NCBI GenBank assembly: GCA_964477265.1
Contig: CAYZDJ010000001.1
Span: 248,001-312,000 of the forward strand
Source of the DNA: CAIVPM01 sp964477265
Lineage (GTDB): Bacteria; Bacteroidota; Bacteroidia; Chitinophagales; Chitinophagaceae
Direction of reading: 5' to 3'
Length of the DNA stretch: 64,000 nt
In this document: in pieces, positions 1 through 7,616 of the stretch
Position numbering within the stretch: position 1 is the first letter of the stretch
How the letters are laid out: each line of letters begins with the position of its first letter
The notes under the pieces: model-generated
Told to the model about the DNA's origin: nothing
The model's database searches: none
Seen by the model: only the letters and a program-made list of their open reading frames with translations
Made by a program: the position numbers and the translations under genes

Positions 1-782
1 CCTGGTACTTCAAAGGTTCTCATGTTATGAGAGTTTTCATTATGAATTCTCATCAAGTTTATTTGCACTCTATACTTTCTTAATATCTTCCATTGCTCTT
101 TACTGTAAACAGGTTTATGTGTTGTTATATTTTTATTGGTAACAAACTTGTTCCAGTCATTTCCATACACATCAATAGCTACACCTTTTGCAGCAAGTTG
201 CTCTATAAATGCAGCCCTCACTTTATCTGGATTTCCCAAAAAACAAGCTTTTATAACTTCCTGCTCTTTTGCACATTCATCAAACAATTCTTTGTTTACG
301 TCAAATGCAAAAGGCAGTAAGCCTGTTTGTGCATTGTATTTTTCCTGAAGCTGTTTTTGAATTTCCAGATTATACGTAAAATGAAAATCGTATAAACCAA
401 TAGAATTAGTAACATTGGCATTGCCACTGCCTTTGCCTGTAAAAATAAATGGATTGTCGCCATTGTAATTTACTAGCTTTATACCTTTATTTTTTGCATA
501 TTGCAAAGACTGAGGCGTTATTTCCATTCCTTTAAAAACCCAGATAATTTCTGGATTAAAGGTGTCAACAAAATCTATAAACTGCTTGTTTATTTTTTTT
601 AAAATATTTGATAAGCCAAGCTTGAATTGTATTTTTCTTAAAATGCCACCGCCAAAATAATAATCATAAAAAATTGCCTGTGCTGTAAATCTCTTTGTAT
701 CAACACCAAGTTCAATTAAATATTTATAATAAAAATTTTCTATCGAAAAAACTTTATCCGAGCCTACAATTAATAATTTCAT
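1..782 (-). CDS. Glycosyltransferase, CgeB/group-1 type (partial, C-terminus outside window)
   Basis: The reading frame starts at an ATG (782) and runs off the left edge, giving about 260 N-terminal residues. It opens with a nucleotide-sugar-transferase-like beta strand (MKLLIVGSDKVFS). The last visible residues carry the pattern N-L-M-R-x-H-x-E-x-S-x-N-M-R-T-F-E-V-P, typical of the CgeB-like/Glyco_trans_1_2 branch of GT-B enzymes, where this motif lies in the C-terminal donor-binding domain. It starts 3 bases after the stop of the upstream acyltransferase gene, so it belongs to the same transcription unit. Donor and acceptor cannot be read from the sequence. The family call is fairly safe; the role in assembling the polysaccharide of this locus is inferred from context. 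Confidence 0.75.
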   Translation of the reverse strand, partial: MKLLIVGSDKVFSIENFYYKYLIELGVDTKRFTAQAIFYDYYFGGGILRKIQFKLGLSNILKKINKQFIDFVDTFNPEIIWVFKGMEITPQSLQYAKNKGIKLVNYNGDNPFIFTGKGSGNANVTNSIGLYDFHFTYNLEIQKQLQEKYNAQTGLLPFAFDVNKELFDECAKEQEVIKACFLGNPDKVRAAFIEQLAAKGVAIDVYGNDWNKFVTNKNITTHKPVYSKEQWKILRKYRVQINLMRIHNENSHNMRTFEVP

Positions 783-785
783 CTA

Positions 786-1898
786 TTACTGATAGTTAAA
801 TTTTTTGCCAAATGCAACAATAGGGCTTTCTAAAAATTTATAAACAAGCCACGAGAAAAATATTGATACAATTAATGCTGTTACTGACGCTGTAAAAAGC
901 CATAAAGGATTTTGAAGGTTGTGGCTTTTTGCAAACACAACTTTGGTTGATCTTAAGATTAAGTAATGAAACAAGTATAGTGAATAAGATATTTTACCAA
1001 TCCAGTTTAAAGTTTTATTAGTTAATAACTGTGAATATATACTGTTGGATTTGCCCAAAGCAATTGCAATGCAACATGTAAAGAACAAGGCAAACAATGT
1101 GTTTCTTATAATGCCAATGTCCTGATAAATTGTAAATAAGGTAATACATGTAATTGCTGAAAATAGTAAAAGCCCTAGCAGTGTTTTATAATGTTTGCTT
1201 ACAAAATTTTCAATGCCATATTCTACGTTTATCCAAGCCAATAAAACCCCAAAAGAAATAGCGTCCATTCTACAAGGCAATAAAACATAGGCAGGAATAT
1301 TAAAGCTAACACCAGCTACTGAATAAATGCTTCTAAAAAAAATTGCTGCTACTATAAAAATAATAAGCAGGTAAGGCAATATTTTAGTGTTTGTAAAATA
1401 TATTATTAATGGCATTATTAAATAAAACTGCTCTTCAATTGCTATAGACCATGTAACAGACATTGCTGCATTGCCCATGTTGTTAAGCTTTGCCATAAAC
1501 AGGTTTTGCAACATGGTAAAATATGACCAAAGAGGCAATACAGTATTACTTGCTAAATAAGATTTTCCCCAGAATAATGGTGCAGAACAAATGAGCACAA
1601 AAATTATAACAAGTAAATAGTAGTTGGGAATAATTCTTAAAAAACGCCTTATGTAAAACGTAGAAAAATAGTTCTGTTTATTTTTATTGCTTATTAAAAT
1701 ACCACCAATTAAAAAGCCAGATAACACAAAAAATAAATCAACACCAGCCCAGCCAAATGAAAAAAGTTTTGCTGATAATTTTCCTAAATAAAGGCGTGAA
1801 TTTATTAATTGATTATTGATATAATGAAAGCTTACCACAAGCATAATTGCAATGGCACGCAAGCCGTCTATTTGCGGTACTCTTTTAACTGTGTTCAT
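786..1898 (-). CDS. Acyltransferase family 3 (OafA/NodX-type sugar O-acyltransferase)
   Basis: A 370-residue multi-pass membrane protein of normal length for the Acyl_transf_3 family. The N-terminal hallmark is present: I-D-G-L-R-A at residues 10-15 followed by the conserved His25 in the first membrane helix, then G-x-D-L-F-F-V-L-S-G-F-L in the second. About ten hydrophobic segments follow. Such enzymes move acetyl or other acyl groups across the inner membrane onto surface sugars. It sits between two GT genes in the minus-strand cluster, so it probably decorates the polysaccharide made here. A second family member lies at 36540-37703; the two are not close copies. The acyl group and the acceptor are unknown. 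Confidence 0.88.
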   Translation of the reverse strand: MNTVKRVPQIDGLRAIAIMLVVSFHYINNQLINSRLYLGKLSAKLFSFGWAGVDLFFVLSGFLIGGILISNKNKQNYFSTFYIRRFLRIIPNYYLLVIIFVLICSAPLFWGKSYLASNTVLPLWSYFTMLQNLFMAKLNNMGNAAMSVTWSIAIEEQFYLIMPLIIYFTNTKILPYLLIIFIVAAIFFRSIYSVAGVSFNIPAYVLLPCRMDAISFGVLLAWINVEYGIENFVSKHYKTLLGLLLFSAITCITLFTIYQDIGIIRNTLFALFFTCCIAIALGKSNSIYSQLLTNKTLNWIGKISYSLYLFHYLILRSTKVVFAKSHNLQNPLWLFTASVTALIVSIFFSWLVYKFLESPIVAFGKKFNYQ

Positions 1899-1915
1899 TT
1901 TGCTCTATCCTTTTC

Positions 1916-3073
1916 TTAAAAACCTAGCACTGTTTTTTCTATTGCTTGTGCCAGTTTTTCAAGGCTATATTCATCTGCTTTTTGCAAAGCATTTTGCGAA
2001 AATTGTTGTTGATTGATTTTACTGTTGTATGCTTTTTCCAAAACTTCAATCAAACTTTCTTCGTTATTAGATTCAAATACAAAACCATTTTTATTTTCAT
2101 TAATCAGGTCGCAATAACAGCCTACTTTGGTGCTTGCAATTGCTGGAATGCCACAAGCCATTGCCTCATTTATTGCTAAGCCCCAGGTTTCATTTGGACC
2201 TTTAGAAGGCAAAACCAAAATATTGCCAAGCCTGTATATGCCAGGCATTTTAGATTGATTCTGAAAAGGTAGAAAATGGACCTGAGAATTATTTTTTGAT
2301 TGTTCCTTTAACTCATTTTCCAAAACACCATTACCCACAAAAACCAAGTGTGCATTGGGCTTGCCAAGTTTTAAAAAAGAGTTTAAAAGCAATAATGGAT
2401 TTTTTTTGTTTTCAAATTTGCCAACAAATAAAAAAACATAATCATCTTTAGGTATGTTCAAATCTGCTCTGTAGTCAATTAAATTTTGTGTGCCGGCAAA
2501 TCGTTTATTATCTATTGTATGAGGGCCAAAAACCAATTGCTTTTCCTTTACATTATGCTTTAAAAAATATTGTTTATTGTTTTGACCACAGTATAATGCA
2601 ACATTAATTTTAGTATAAACCCATTTCAAAAATATCCTTCGTAAGGTCTTTTTTAAAGTAATTTTTTTAGGTTCATCCAGTAGGGTAGAGTCGCCCCTGA
2701 AAATGATTGGAGTTTTATTTTTAAAATATTTTAAAACTTTAAGGTGGCTATCAAAGCTCCAGCCATACACCATTATTGCTGCTGGCTTATATTCATTAAT
2801 CTTGTTTATAATATCAGGATTAATGATGCCTTTAAAATGATGCGAGCCTGGCTGTGTTGAAGTGTTATTTAAAAACTCAAAATTATAACCTTGCAATAAA
2901 GGAATGTCCCACGAAATTGATTTGCCAAATCCTGGGTCAAACTTTTCCTTTATTGATGACTCGCCCCAGGTATAAAAAACTTTTATGTCAATGTTTGCAC
3001 GTGAAGAAAGCAAACTAAAAAGTGGTGCGTTATACTGTATAGGATGTGAAGAAACGATAGCTAATTTTTTCAT
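1916..3073 (-). CDS. Glycosyltransferase family 4 (GT-B)
   Basis: 385 residues, the usual GT4 length. The N-terminal domain opens with LAIVSSHPIQYNAPLF. The C-terminal Rossmann domain begins near residue 213 (FLFVGKFENKKNP) and holds the retaining-GT E-x7-E motif at Glu295 and Glu303 (NETWGLAINEAMACG). The ATG at 3073 overlaps the stop of the upstream GT gene as TAATG, which points to translational coupling. It is a cytosolic or membrane-associated transferase acting on a lipid-linked glycan; sugar specificity cannot be deduced. Confidence 0.85.
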   Translation of the reverse strand: MKKLAIVSSHPIQYNAPLFSLLSSRANIDIKVFYTWGESSIKEKFDPGFGKSISWDIPLLQGYNFEFLNNTSTQPGSHHFKGIINPDIINKINEYKPAAIMVYGWSFDSHLKVLKYFKNKTPIIFRGDSTLLDEPKKITLKKTLRRIFLKWVYTKINVALYCGQNNKQYFLKHNVKEKQLVFGPHTIDNKRFAGTQNLIDYRADLNIPKDDYVFLFVGKFENKKNPLLLLNSFLKLGKPNAHLVFVGNGVLENELKEQSKNNSQVHFLPFQNQSKMPGIYRLGNILVLPSKGPNETWGLAINEAMACGIPAIASTKVGCYCDLINENKNGFVFESNNEESLIEVLEKAYNSKINQQQFSQNALQKADEYSLEKLAQAIEKTVLGF

Positions 3074-4221
3074 TAAAAAGTGCCGCTTTTTTTGTTCAAC
3101 AGGTTTTCTATTTCTCCTACTTTTTTTGAATATAAATTGCTGATGGCAAAATTTGAACGCAAGGCTTGAAACTCTTGCTGGTTATAGTGTTGCAGGTTTG
3201 TAATAACGTTTTTAAATATGGCAGGCAAGTCTTTATTGTCAGTTCTGCTATCACTCATTTCCATCAGGTTTTTAATTGGTGAATATGTAGTGATATTGTT
3301 TGACACAACAACTTTTCCTGTGCTTAAATATTCCATTACCTTATGATAGTTGGTACCATGGCATTGATCTTTTAAAATATCATAACAAATTAAAAACGCA
3401 TCCATTCTTTTAAACTCCTGTGCAAGTTTTTTTGGATGAATAGGGCCATGGAGAATTACATTTTTTGAGCTTTTTAGCTCGCTAATAAAAAGTTTAACTT
3501 CTGTATCACTTTCTCCTCCTATGTTAGATTGCTTTGTTTCATACGAACCCCAGAATTCAAAGATTGCATTTTCATTTTCTTTTATAATCTGAACCAAGCA
3601 ATCCGTATCAATATCTTTTCTTAACCAATTACCAGAAAGTCCAACCCTTGTAGTATTATCATTTTTGATTTGTTGATTTGAGCCAATAAATTCTTCAGCT
3701 AAGCCATGATGAATAAAATGCTTTGGCACATTATAGTCATGATACATTGCCAGAATTTCTTTTGTTATTGAAATAATAACATCGCAATTATTTGCACTGT
3801 TAATACCATCTTTATTCAAAGGTTCATCAATAGGATTATAAAGTTTAAATGGATTATTGGAAAAGTATTTGAAAGGATAGTAGTCACCTAAATCAAAACT
3901 CCACACGATATCAATTTTTTTATTGATTGCCTTTTCAATTTTCTTTATATGATACTTCATTAGAAAATGAAAAAGCGACTTAAACTTAAACTTTATTTTA
4001 TATGAAAATGAAAGTGAATGATTGATGAGGTGCAAACCATTTGCTTCATCGCTTTTTGCAATTTGCACATTGCCCGAAACTTTTGTTTTTTGTGGTGGAT
4101 TTAAAAAATATACTTCATTATTATGCCTTGCCAATTCAATAGCATAATGATGCTTTGCCAAAAACATATTGCCCCACGCCTGAGGTGAAATGATAAGAAT
4201 TGTTTTGTTTGTTAACTGCAA
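3073..4221 (-). CDS. Glycosyltransferase, group 1 (TuaH-like)
   Basis: 382 residues. The C-terminal half contains H-G-T-N-Y-H-K-V-M-E-Y-L-S-T-G-K-V-V-V-S (about 288-307), the nucleotide-sugar-binding signature of group-1 GTs similar to TuaH-type enzymes of teichuronic acid synthesis. The frame begins with TTG; the first in-frame ATG is residue 19 and would remove the first Rossmann beta strand (ILIISPQAWG), so TTG is the more likely start. Its stop shares bases with the next gene's ATG (TAATG). Specificity unknown; family assignment moderately sure. Confidence 0.8.
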   Translation of the reverse strand: MQLTNKTILIISPQAWGNMFLAKHHYAIELARHNNEVYFLNPPQKTKVSGNVQIAKSDEANGLHLINHSLSFSYKIKFKFKSLFHFLMKYHIKKIEKAINKKIDIVWSFDLGDYYPFKYFSNNPFKLYNPIDEPLNKDGINSANNCDVIISITKEILAMYHDYNVPKHFIHHGLAEEFIGSNQQIKNDNTTRVGLSGNWLRKDIDTDCLVQIIKENENAIFEFWGSYETKQSNIGGESDTEVKLFISELKSSKNVILHGPIHPKKLAQEFKRMDAFLICYDILKDQCHGTNYHKVMEYLSTGKVVVSNNITTYSPIKNLMEMSDSRTDNKDLPAIFKNVITNLQHYNQQEFQALRSNFAISNLYSKKVGEIENLLNKKSGTF

Positions 4222-4231
4222 AACTTTTTGC

Positions 4232-5179
4232 TTATTTGTTTTTTTGTTTAATAATATAACCTGGTCTGTTTTTTACTTCTTCATATATACGCCAGATGTA
4301 TTCTGCAATGATGCCTAAGCTGAATAAAATTAAGCCCGAAAAAAATGTTATTAAAAGTACTAAAGATGTCCATCCTGGTACTTCATTCAATTTCCAGTAA
4401 TTGCTGTTTCCAAATAATTTTACATACAAGTAAAAAATCATGAATGCTACAGAAAACCCTGAAAGCAGCATGCCTAAAGTTGATATAAGTTTTATAGGAA
4501 AAGTTGAGCTGGAATAGAAAAAATCCTTAGCCAGTTTTACTTTCTTTTTAAATGTCCACCTCGATTTTTGATTGATTCCTTTTGGCCTTGCAAATGGTAA
4601 ATAGTAAGGATTAAAACCTAAACGTAAAATTTCAGTTACAGTAGTTGTGTTTATTGGGTGTATCCTTGTATTTAATATATCAATTAACTCTCTGTCAATT
4701 AAAAAAGAATCTGTTCCTTTTGGTGGTAAAGCAACATCAGATAAGTGATTCATTATCCTGTAAAACCATGTTGAGGCTAGCTTTGCAAAAAAATTGTCAC
4801 CTCTTTCTTCCCTGTATTGTATAACTAATTTTTGCCCTTGTTCCCATAACCTGTATGATTGAACAATCAGCTCGTAAGGTTGTTGTTCATCATCTGGAGT
4901 TATTGTTGCACAAGCACCTTCGCACACGCTAAAGCCTGCAAATATGCTGTAATGACTTGTGTAGTTTCTGCTTAACTGATATGCCCTGACATTTGGATAT
5001 TTTTTTTCCAACGATTCTGCAATTTCAAAAGAATTGTCTTTTGAACCATCATCCATAATAATTATCTCAAAAGGTATATTCTCTTTATTCAGTAAAGCAG
5101 TTATTTTTTCTGTACAATTAATTAACCTGTTGCCACTATAGTAAGACAGCAGTATTACAGAAATTTTTTTTGAGTTCAT
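4232..5179 (-). CDS. Polyprenyl-phosphate glycosyltransferase family 2 (GtrB/ArnC-like)
   Basis: 315 residues from the ATG at 5179; a longer frame would need a TTG at 5188 and would overlap the upstream gene. The N-terminal GT-A domain has the M-D-D-G-S-K-D-N-S motif (about 42-50) and a T-P-D-D-E-Q-Q metal-binding stretch. Two C-terminal membrane helices (about 224-250 and 268-292) are followed by the basic tail R-I-Y-E-E-V-K-N-R-P, as in GtrB, ArnC and bactoprenol glucosyltransferases. Such enzymes load a sugar onto undecaprenyl phosphate. It lies just downstream of the FdtB-like aminotransferase and may use that module's sugar, which is inference from gene order. Confidence 0.85.
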   Translation of the reverse strand: MNSKKISVILLSYYSGNRLINCTEKITALLNKENIPFEIIIMDDGSKDNSFEIAESLEKKYPNVRAYQLSRNYTSHYSIFAGFSVCEGACATITPDDEQQPYELIVQSYRLWEQGQKLVIQYREERGDNFFAKLASTWFYRIMNHLSDVALPPKGTDSFLIDRELIDILNTRIHPINTTTVTEILRLGFNPYYLPFARPKGINQKSRWTFKKKVKLAKDFFYSSSTFPIKLISTLGMLLSGFSVAFMIFYLYVKLFGNSNYWKLNEVPGWTSLVLLITFFSGLILFSLGIIAEYIWRIYEEVKNRPGYIIKQKNK

Positions 5180-5180
5180 T

Positions 5181-6296
5181 TTATGCAAAGAATTTTTTAA
5201 TTACTGTAGCAACTCTATCTACTTGCTCTTTTGTTAATCCTGGAAAAACAGGAAGGCTTAAACAAGTATTGGCAATTTCTTCTGCAAGTGGCAAATCACC
5301 TTTTTTATAACCTAAATCTTTATATGCTTCCTGCAAGTGTGGAGGAACAGGATAGTGGATTAAAGTACCAATGTTTTCCTTAGCCAAAAACTCTTGCAAT
5401 TCATTTCTTCTTTTTGTTCTCACAACATAAAGATGATAAACATGAGTAGCACCTGGTGCAGTAAATGGTAATATTAAATCGCCAACACCTTGCAATGCTT
5501 CATTGTACCATTCACCTATTTGTTTGCGTTGCAAAGTCCATTCTGGCAAATATTTTAACTTAACTTTTAGCAATGATGCCTGGCATTCATCAAGCCTCAT
5601 ATTATAGCCAATCATTTCATTGTAATATTTTTTTTGCGAACCATAGTTTCTTAGCACAGTTGCTTTTTGAGCTAAGCTTTCATCGTTGGTTGTTACAGCT
5701 CCTGCATCTCCCAGTGCACCAAGGTTTTTTCCAGGATAAAAACTAGTAGCATTTATATCGCCCCAGGCACCAGTTTGTATATTGTTCCAGGTAGCACCAT
5801 GAGCTTGAGCATTGTCTTCAACAACTTTTAAATTATGTTTTTTTGCAATGTTCATTATAGCCTGCATATCGCAACACTGACCATACAAATGAACAGGAAT
5901 TATGGCTTTTGTTTTAGGTGTAATTGCTGCTTCAATTAATGAAGGATTAATGTTGTAGGTATTGATGTCTGGCTCAACAAGCACAGGAGTAGCACCAACA
6001 TAAGTAACAGCCAAAAGTGTTGCTATATATGTGTTTGATGGTACAATCACTTCATCACCTTCTCCAACTTCCAAAGCTCTTAGTGCAATATGTATAGCAT
6101 CAAGTCCATTGCTTACGCCAACAGCAAAATTGGTTTTATTGTAGGTTGCATATTCTTTTTCAAACTCTTTTACCTGGTTGCCTAAAACATACCATTCGCT
6201 GTCATAAAATTTTTCAAATGCCTCAAATATTTCTTCCCTTATCTGTTTATTTGATTTATTGAAAGAAAGGAAAGGGATAAAGTTTTCTGTACTCAT
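5181..6296 (-). CDS. DegT/DnrJ/EryC1 sugar aminotransferase, FdtB/QdtB-like
   Basis: 371-residue PLP enzyme. The internal aldimine lysine is Lys190 in S-F-Y-P-G-K-N-L-G-A-L-G-D-A-G, a form typical of dTDP-3-keto-6-deoxyhexose 3-aminotransferases (FdtB, QdtB, TylB). The pyridine-binding Asp161 sits in V-E-D-N-A-Q-A-H-G. Directly upstream in the operon are an acetyltransferase and two FdtA/QdtA-like ketoisomerases, which together give the route 4-keto to 3-keto to 3-amino to 3-acetamido-3,6-dideoxyhexose. This context makes dTDP-Fuc3N or dTDP-Qui3N the best guess. The two epimers cannot be told apart from sequence. Confidence 0.85.
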   Translation of the reverse strand: MSTENFIPFLSFNKSNKQIREEIFEAFEKFYDSEWYVLGNQVKEFEKEYATYNKTNFAVGVSNGLDAIHIALRALEVGEGDEVIVPSNTYIATLLAVTYVGATPVLVEPDINTYNINPSLIEAAITPKTKAIIPVHLYGQCCDMQAIMNIAKKHNLKVVEDNAQAHGATWNNIQTGAWGDINATSFYPGKNLGALGDAGAVTTNDESLAQKATVLRNYGSQKKYYNEMIGYNMRLDECQASLLKVKLKYLPEWTLQRKQIGEWYNEALQGVGDLILPFTAPGATHVYHLYVVRTKRRNELQEFLAKENIGTLIHYPVPPHLQEAYKDLGYKKGDLPLAEEIANTCLSLPVFPGLTKEQVDRVATVIKKFFA

Positions 6297-6328
6297 TTTG
6301 TAATAAAATTAATTTCTGCAATAAAGAT

Positions 6329-6790
6329 TTATAAAGTCTTAATCTGACGTGCAGGATTACCTACCCAAATTGTATTAGCAGGTACATCTTTTAAAACTAC
6401 ACTGCCTGCACCTATAATTGCATTTTCACCAATTGTTATGCCGCCCATAATGGTTGCATTGGCACCAATTGAAGCACCTTTTTTAATTGTTGTTTCAGTA
6501 AATTTTTCTGGAAACTGTTTAGACCTTGGATAAATATCATTGATAAAAGTTGCGTTTGGGCCAACAAAAACATTGTCTTCAATCCTTAATCCATCCCATA
6601 AATACACACCACTTTTTATAGTTACATTATCGCCAAGTATTACATCATTTTCAATAAACGTGTGGCAATTGATATTGCAATTTTTGCCAATAACTGCTTT
6701 AGATAAAATAATTGAAAATTGCCAACAAACTGTGTCTTCGCCAATATTGGTGGTTTGCACATCTGCTAATTTGTGTATAGTGTAATTCAT
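6329..6790 (-). CDS. Left-handed beta-helix sugar N-acetyltransferase, FdtC-like
   Basis: 153 residues from the ATG at 6790; a frame from a TTG at 6799 exists but is less likely, since the ATG overlaps the upstream stop as TAATG. The protein is almost entirely hexapeptide repeats (patterns such as IGANATIMGGITIGENAIIGAGSVV) ending in N-P-A-R-Q. FdtC and QdtC, which acetylate the 3-amino group of dTDP-Fuc3N and dTDP-Qui3N, have this compact architecture. The placement between ketoisomerase and aminotransferase genes supports that role. WbpD-type acetyltransferases look alike, and since a WbpB-like gene is also present, acetylation of a 3-amino-uronic acid is an alternative. Confidence 0.82.
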   Translation of the reverse strand: MNYTIHKLADVQTTNIGEDTVCWQFSIILSKAVIGKNCNINCHTFIENDVILGDNVTIKSGVYLWDGLRIEDNVFVGPNATFINDIYPRSKQFPEKFTETTIKKGASIGANATIMGGITIGENAIIGAGSVVLKDVPANTIWVGNPARQIKTL

Positions 6791-7206
6791 TATTGGCAAG
6801 TAAAATTTAAATATGTTTCGTAATCTCTTATATAATCACTTTCATCATAAACATGCGAAGCAAGCACAAGGCAAATTGCACCTGAAGAAAAATTAATTTC
6901 TGAAGCCCATATTCCTGGAGGAATCAATAAGCCCATATTAGGTCTGTTAAGCTGCACTTGCCTTTGTATTTTTCCATCATCTAGCAACACTTCAAAAGCA
7001 CCACTTGCTGCAACTAAAAATTGAAAGCAGGTTTTGTGTGCATGTGCACCACGAGACTCGCCACCTGGTATATCGTATAAATAAAATACACGCTTTACAT
7101 CAAATGGAATTTCTTTTCCATTGTTGATAGAAGTGATGTTACCAACCCTGTTACCAACTTTTGGTAAGTAAATTAAATCGCAATTAAATACAGTTGTTGC
7201 AGGCAT
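6790..7206 (-). CDS. dTDP-4-keto-6-deoxyhexose 3,4-ketoisomerase, FdtA/QdtA-like cupin (intact HAH motif)
   Basis: 138-residue single-domain cupin of the FdtA/QdtA/WxcM C-terminal family. The signature S-R-G-A-H-A-H-K covers residues 51-58, with both active-site histidines (55 and 57) present. It is followed by the beta-roll F-Q-F-L-V-A-A-S-G-A-F-E-V. Characterised members convert dTDP-4-keto-6-deoxyglucose to the 3-keto isomer. It is immediately followed by the acetyltransferase and FdtB-like genes and preceded, 3 bases away, by a paralogue (7210-7608). Of the two copies, this one has the textbook active site. Confidence 0.85.
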   Translation of the reverse strand: MPATTVFNCDLIYLPKVGNRVGNITSINNGKEIPFDVKRVFYLYDIPGGESRGAHAHKTCFQFLVAASGAFEVLLDDGKIQRQVQLNRPNMGLLIPPGIWASEINFSSGAICLVLASHVYDESDYIRDYETYLNFTCQ

Positions 7207-7209
7207 AAA

Positions 7210-7608
7210 TTATTTTGCAATGTTTTTAAAGTCTTCAAAATTTCTTATGTAATCGGCCTCACTAAATTCTAAGCTAGATAAATGCAAGGCTAAAGCGTTT
7301 GTAGAAAAATTTTCAATATGCCTCCATGTTAAGGCAGGAATATACAAACCATAGTCAGACCTGTTTAAACTAAACTTAAGGGTAGTGTTATCACTGTTGG
7401 TAATGACAATATCAAAGCTTCCACTCAATGCAATGATGAATTCTCTTTGTTCGTGATAAGCATGCCCACCACGTATTTCGCCACTTGGTACATCATAAGT
7501 CCAAAACGTTCTTTTTATTTCAAAAGGTAAATGATTTGGATGTTGCAAAAAAGATAAATTACCACGTGGGTCAATAATTTTTGGTAATTTAATAATATGA
7601 GGATTCAT
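7210..7608 (-). CDS. FdtA/QdtA-like cupin, divergent paralogue (HAY instead of HAH)
   Basis: 132 residues, clearly paralogous to the next gene: the PRGNLSFLQ and F-E-I-K-R-T-F-W-T-Y-D-V-P segments align with its neighbour. The motif reads R-G-G-H-A-Y-H-E-Q (46-54), so the second active-site His of the family is Tyr51 here, with a further His52. It could be an isomerase of different stereochemical outcome, or a partner subunit. The tandem arrangement with 3 bases between stop and ATG suggests co-translation. The fold is sure, the exact reaction is not. Confidence 0.78.
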   Translation of the reverse strand: MNPHIIKLPKIIDPRGNLSFLQHPNHLPFEIKRTFWTYDVPSGEIRGGHAYHEQREFIIALSGSFDIVITNSDNTTLKFSLNRSDYGLYIPALTWRHIENFSTNALALHLSSLEFSEADYIRNFEDFKNIAK

Positions 7609-7616
7609 ACTGGGAA

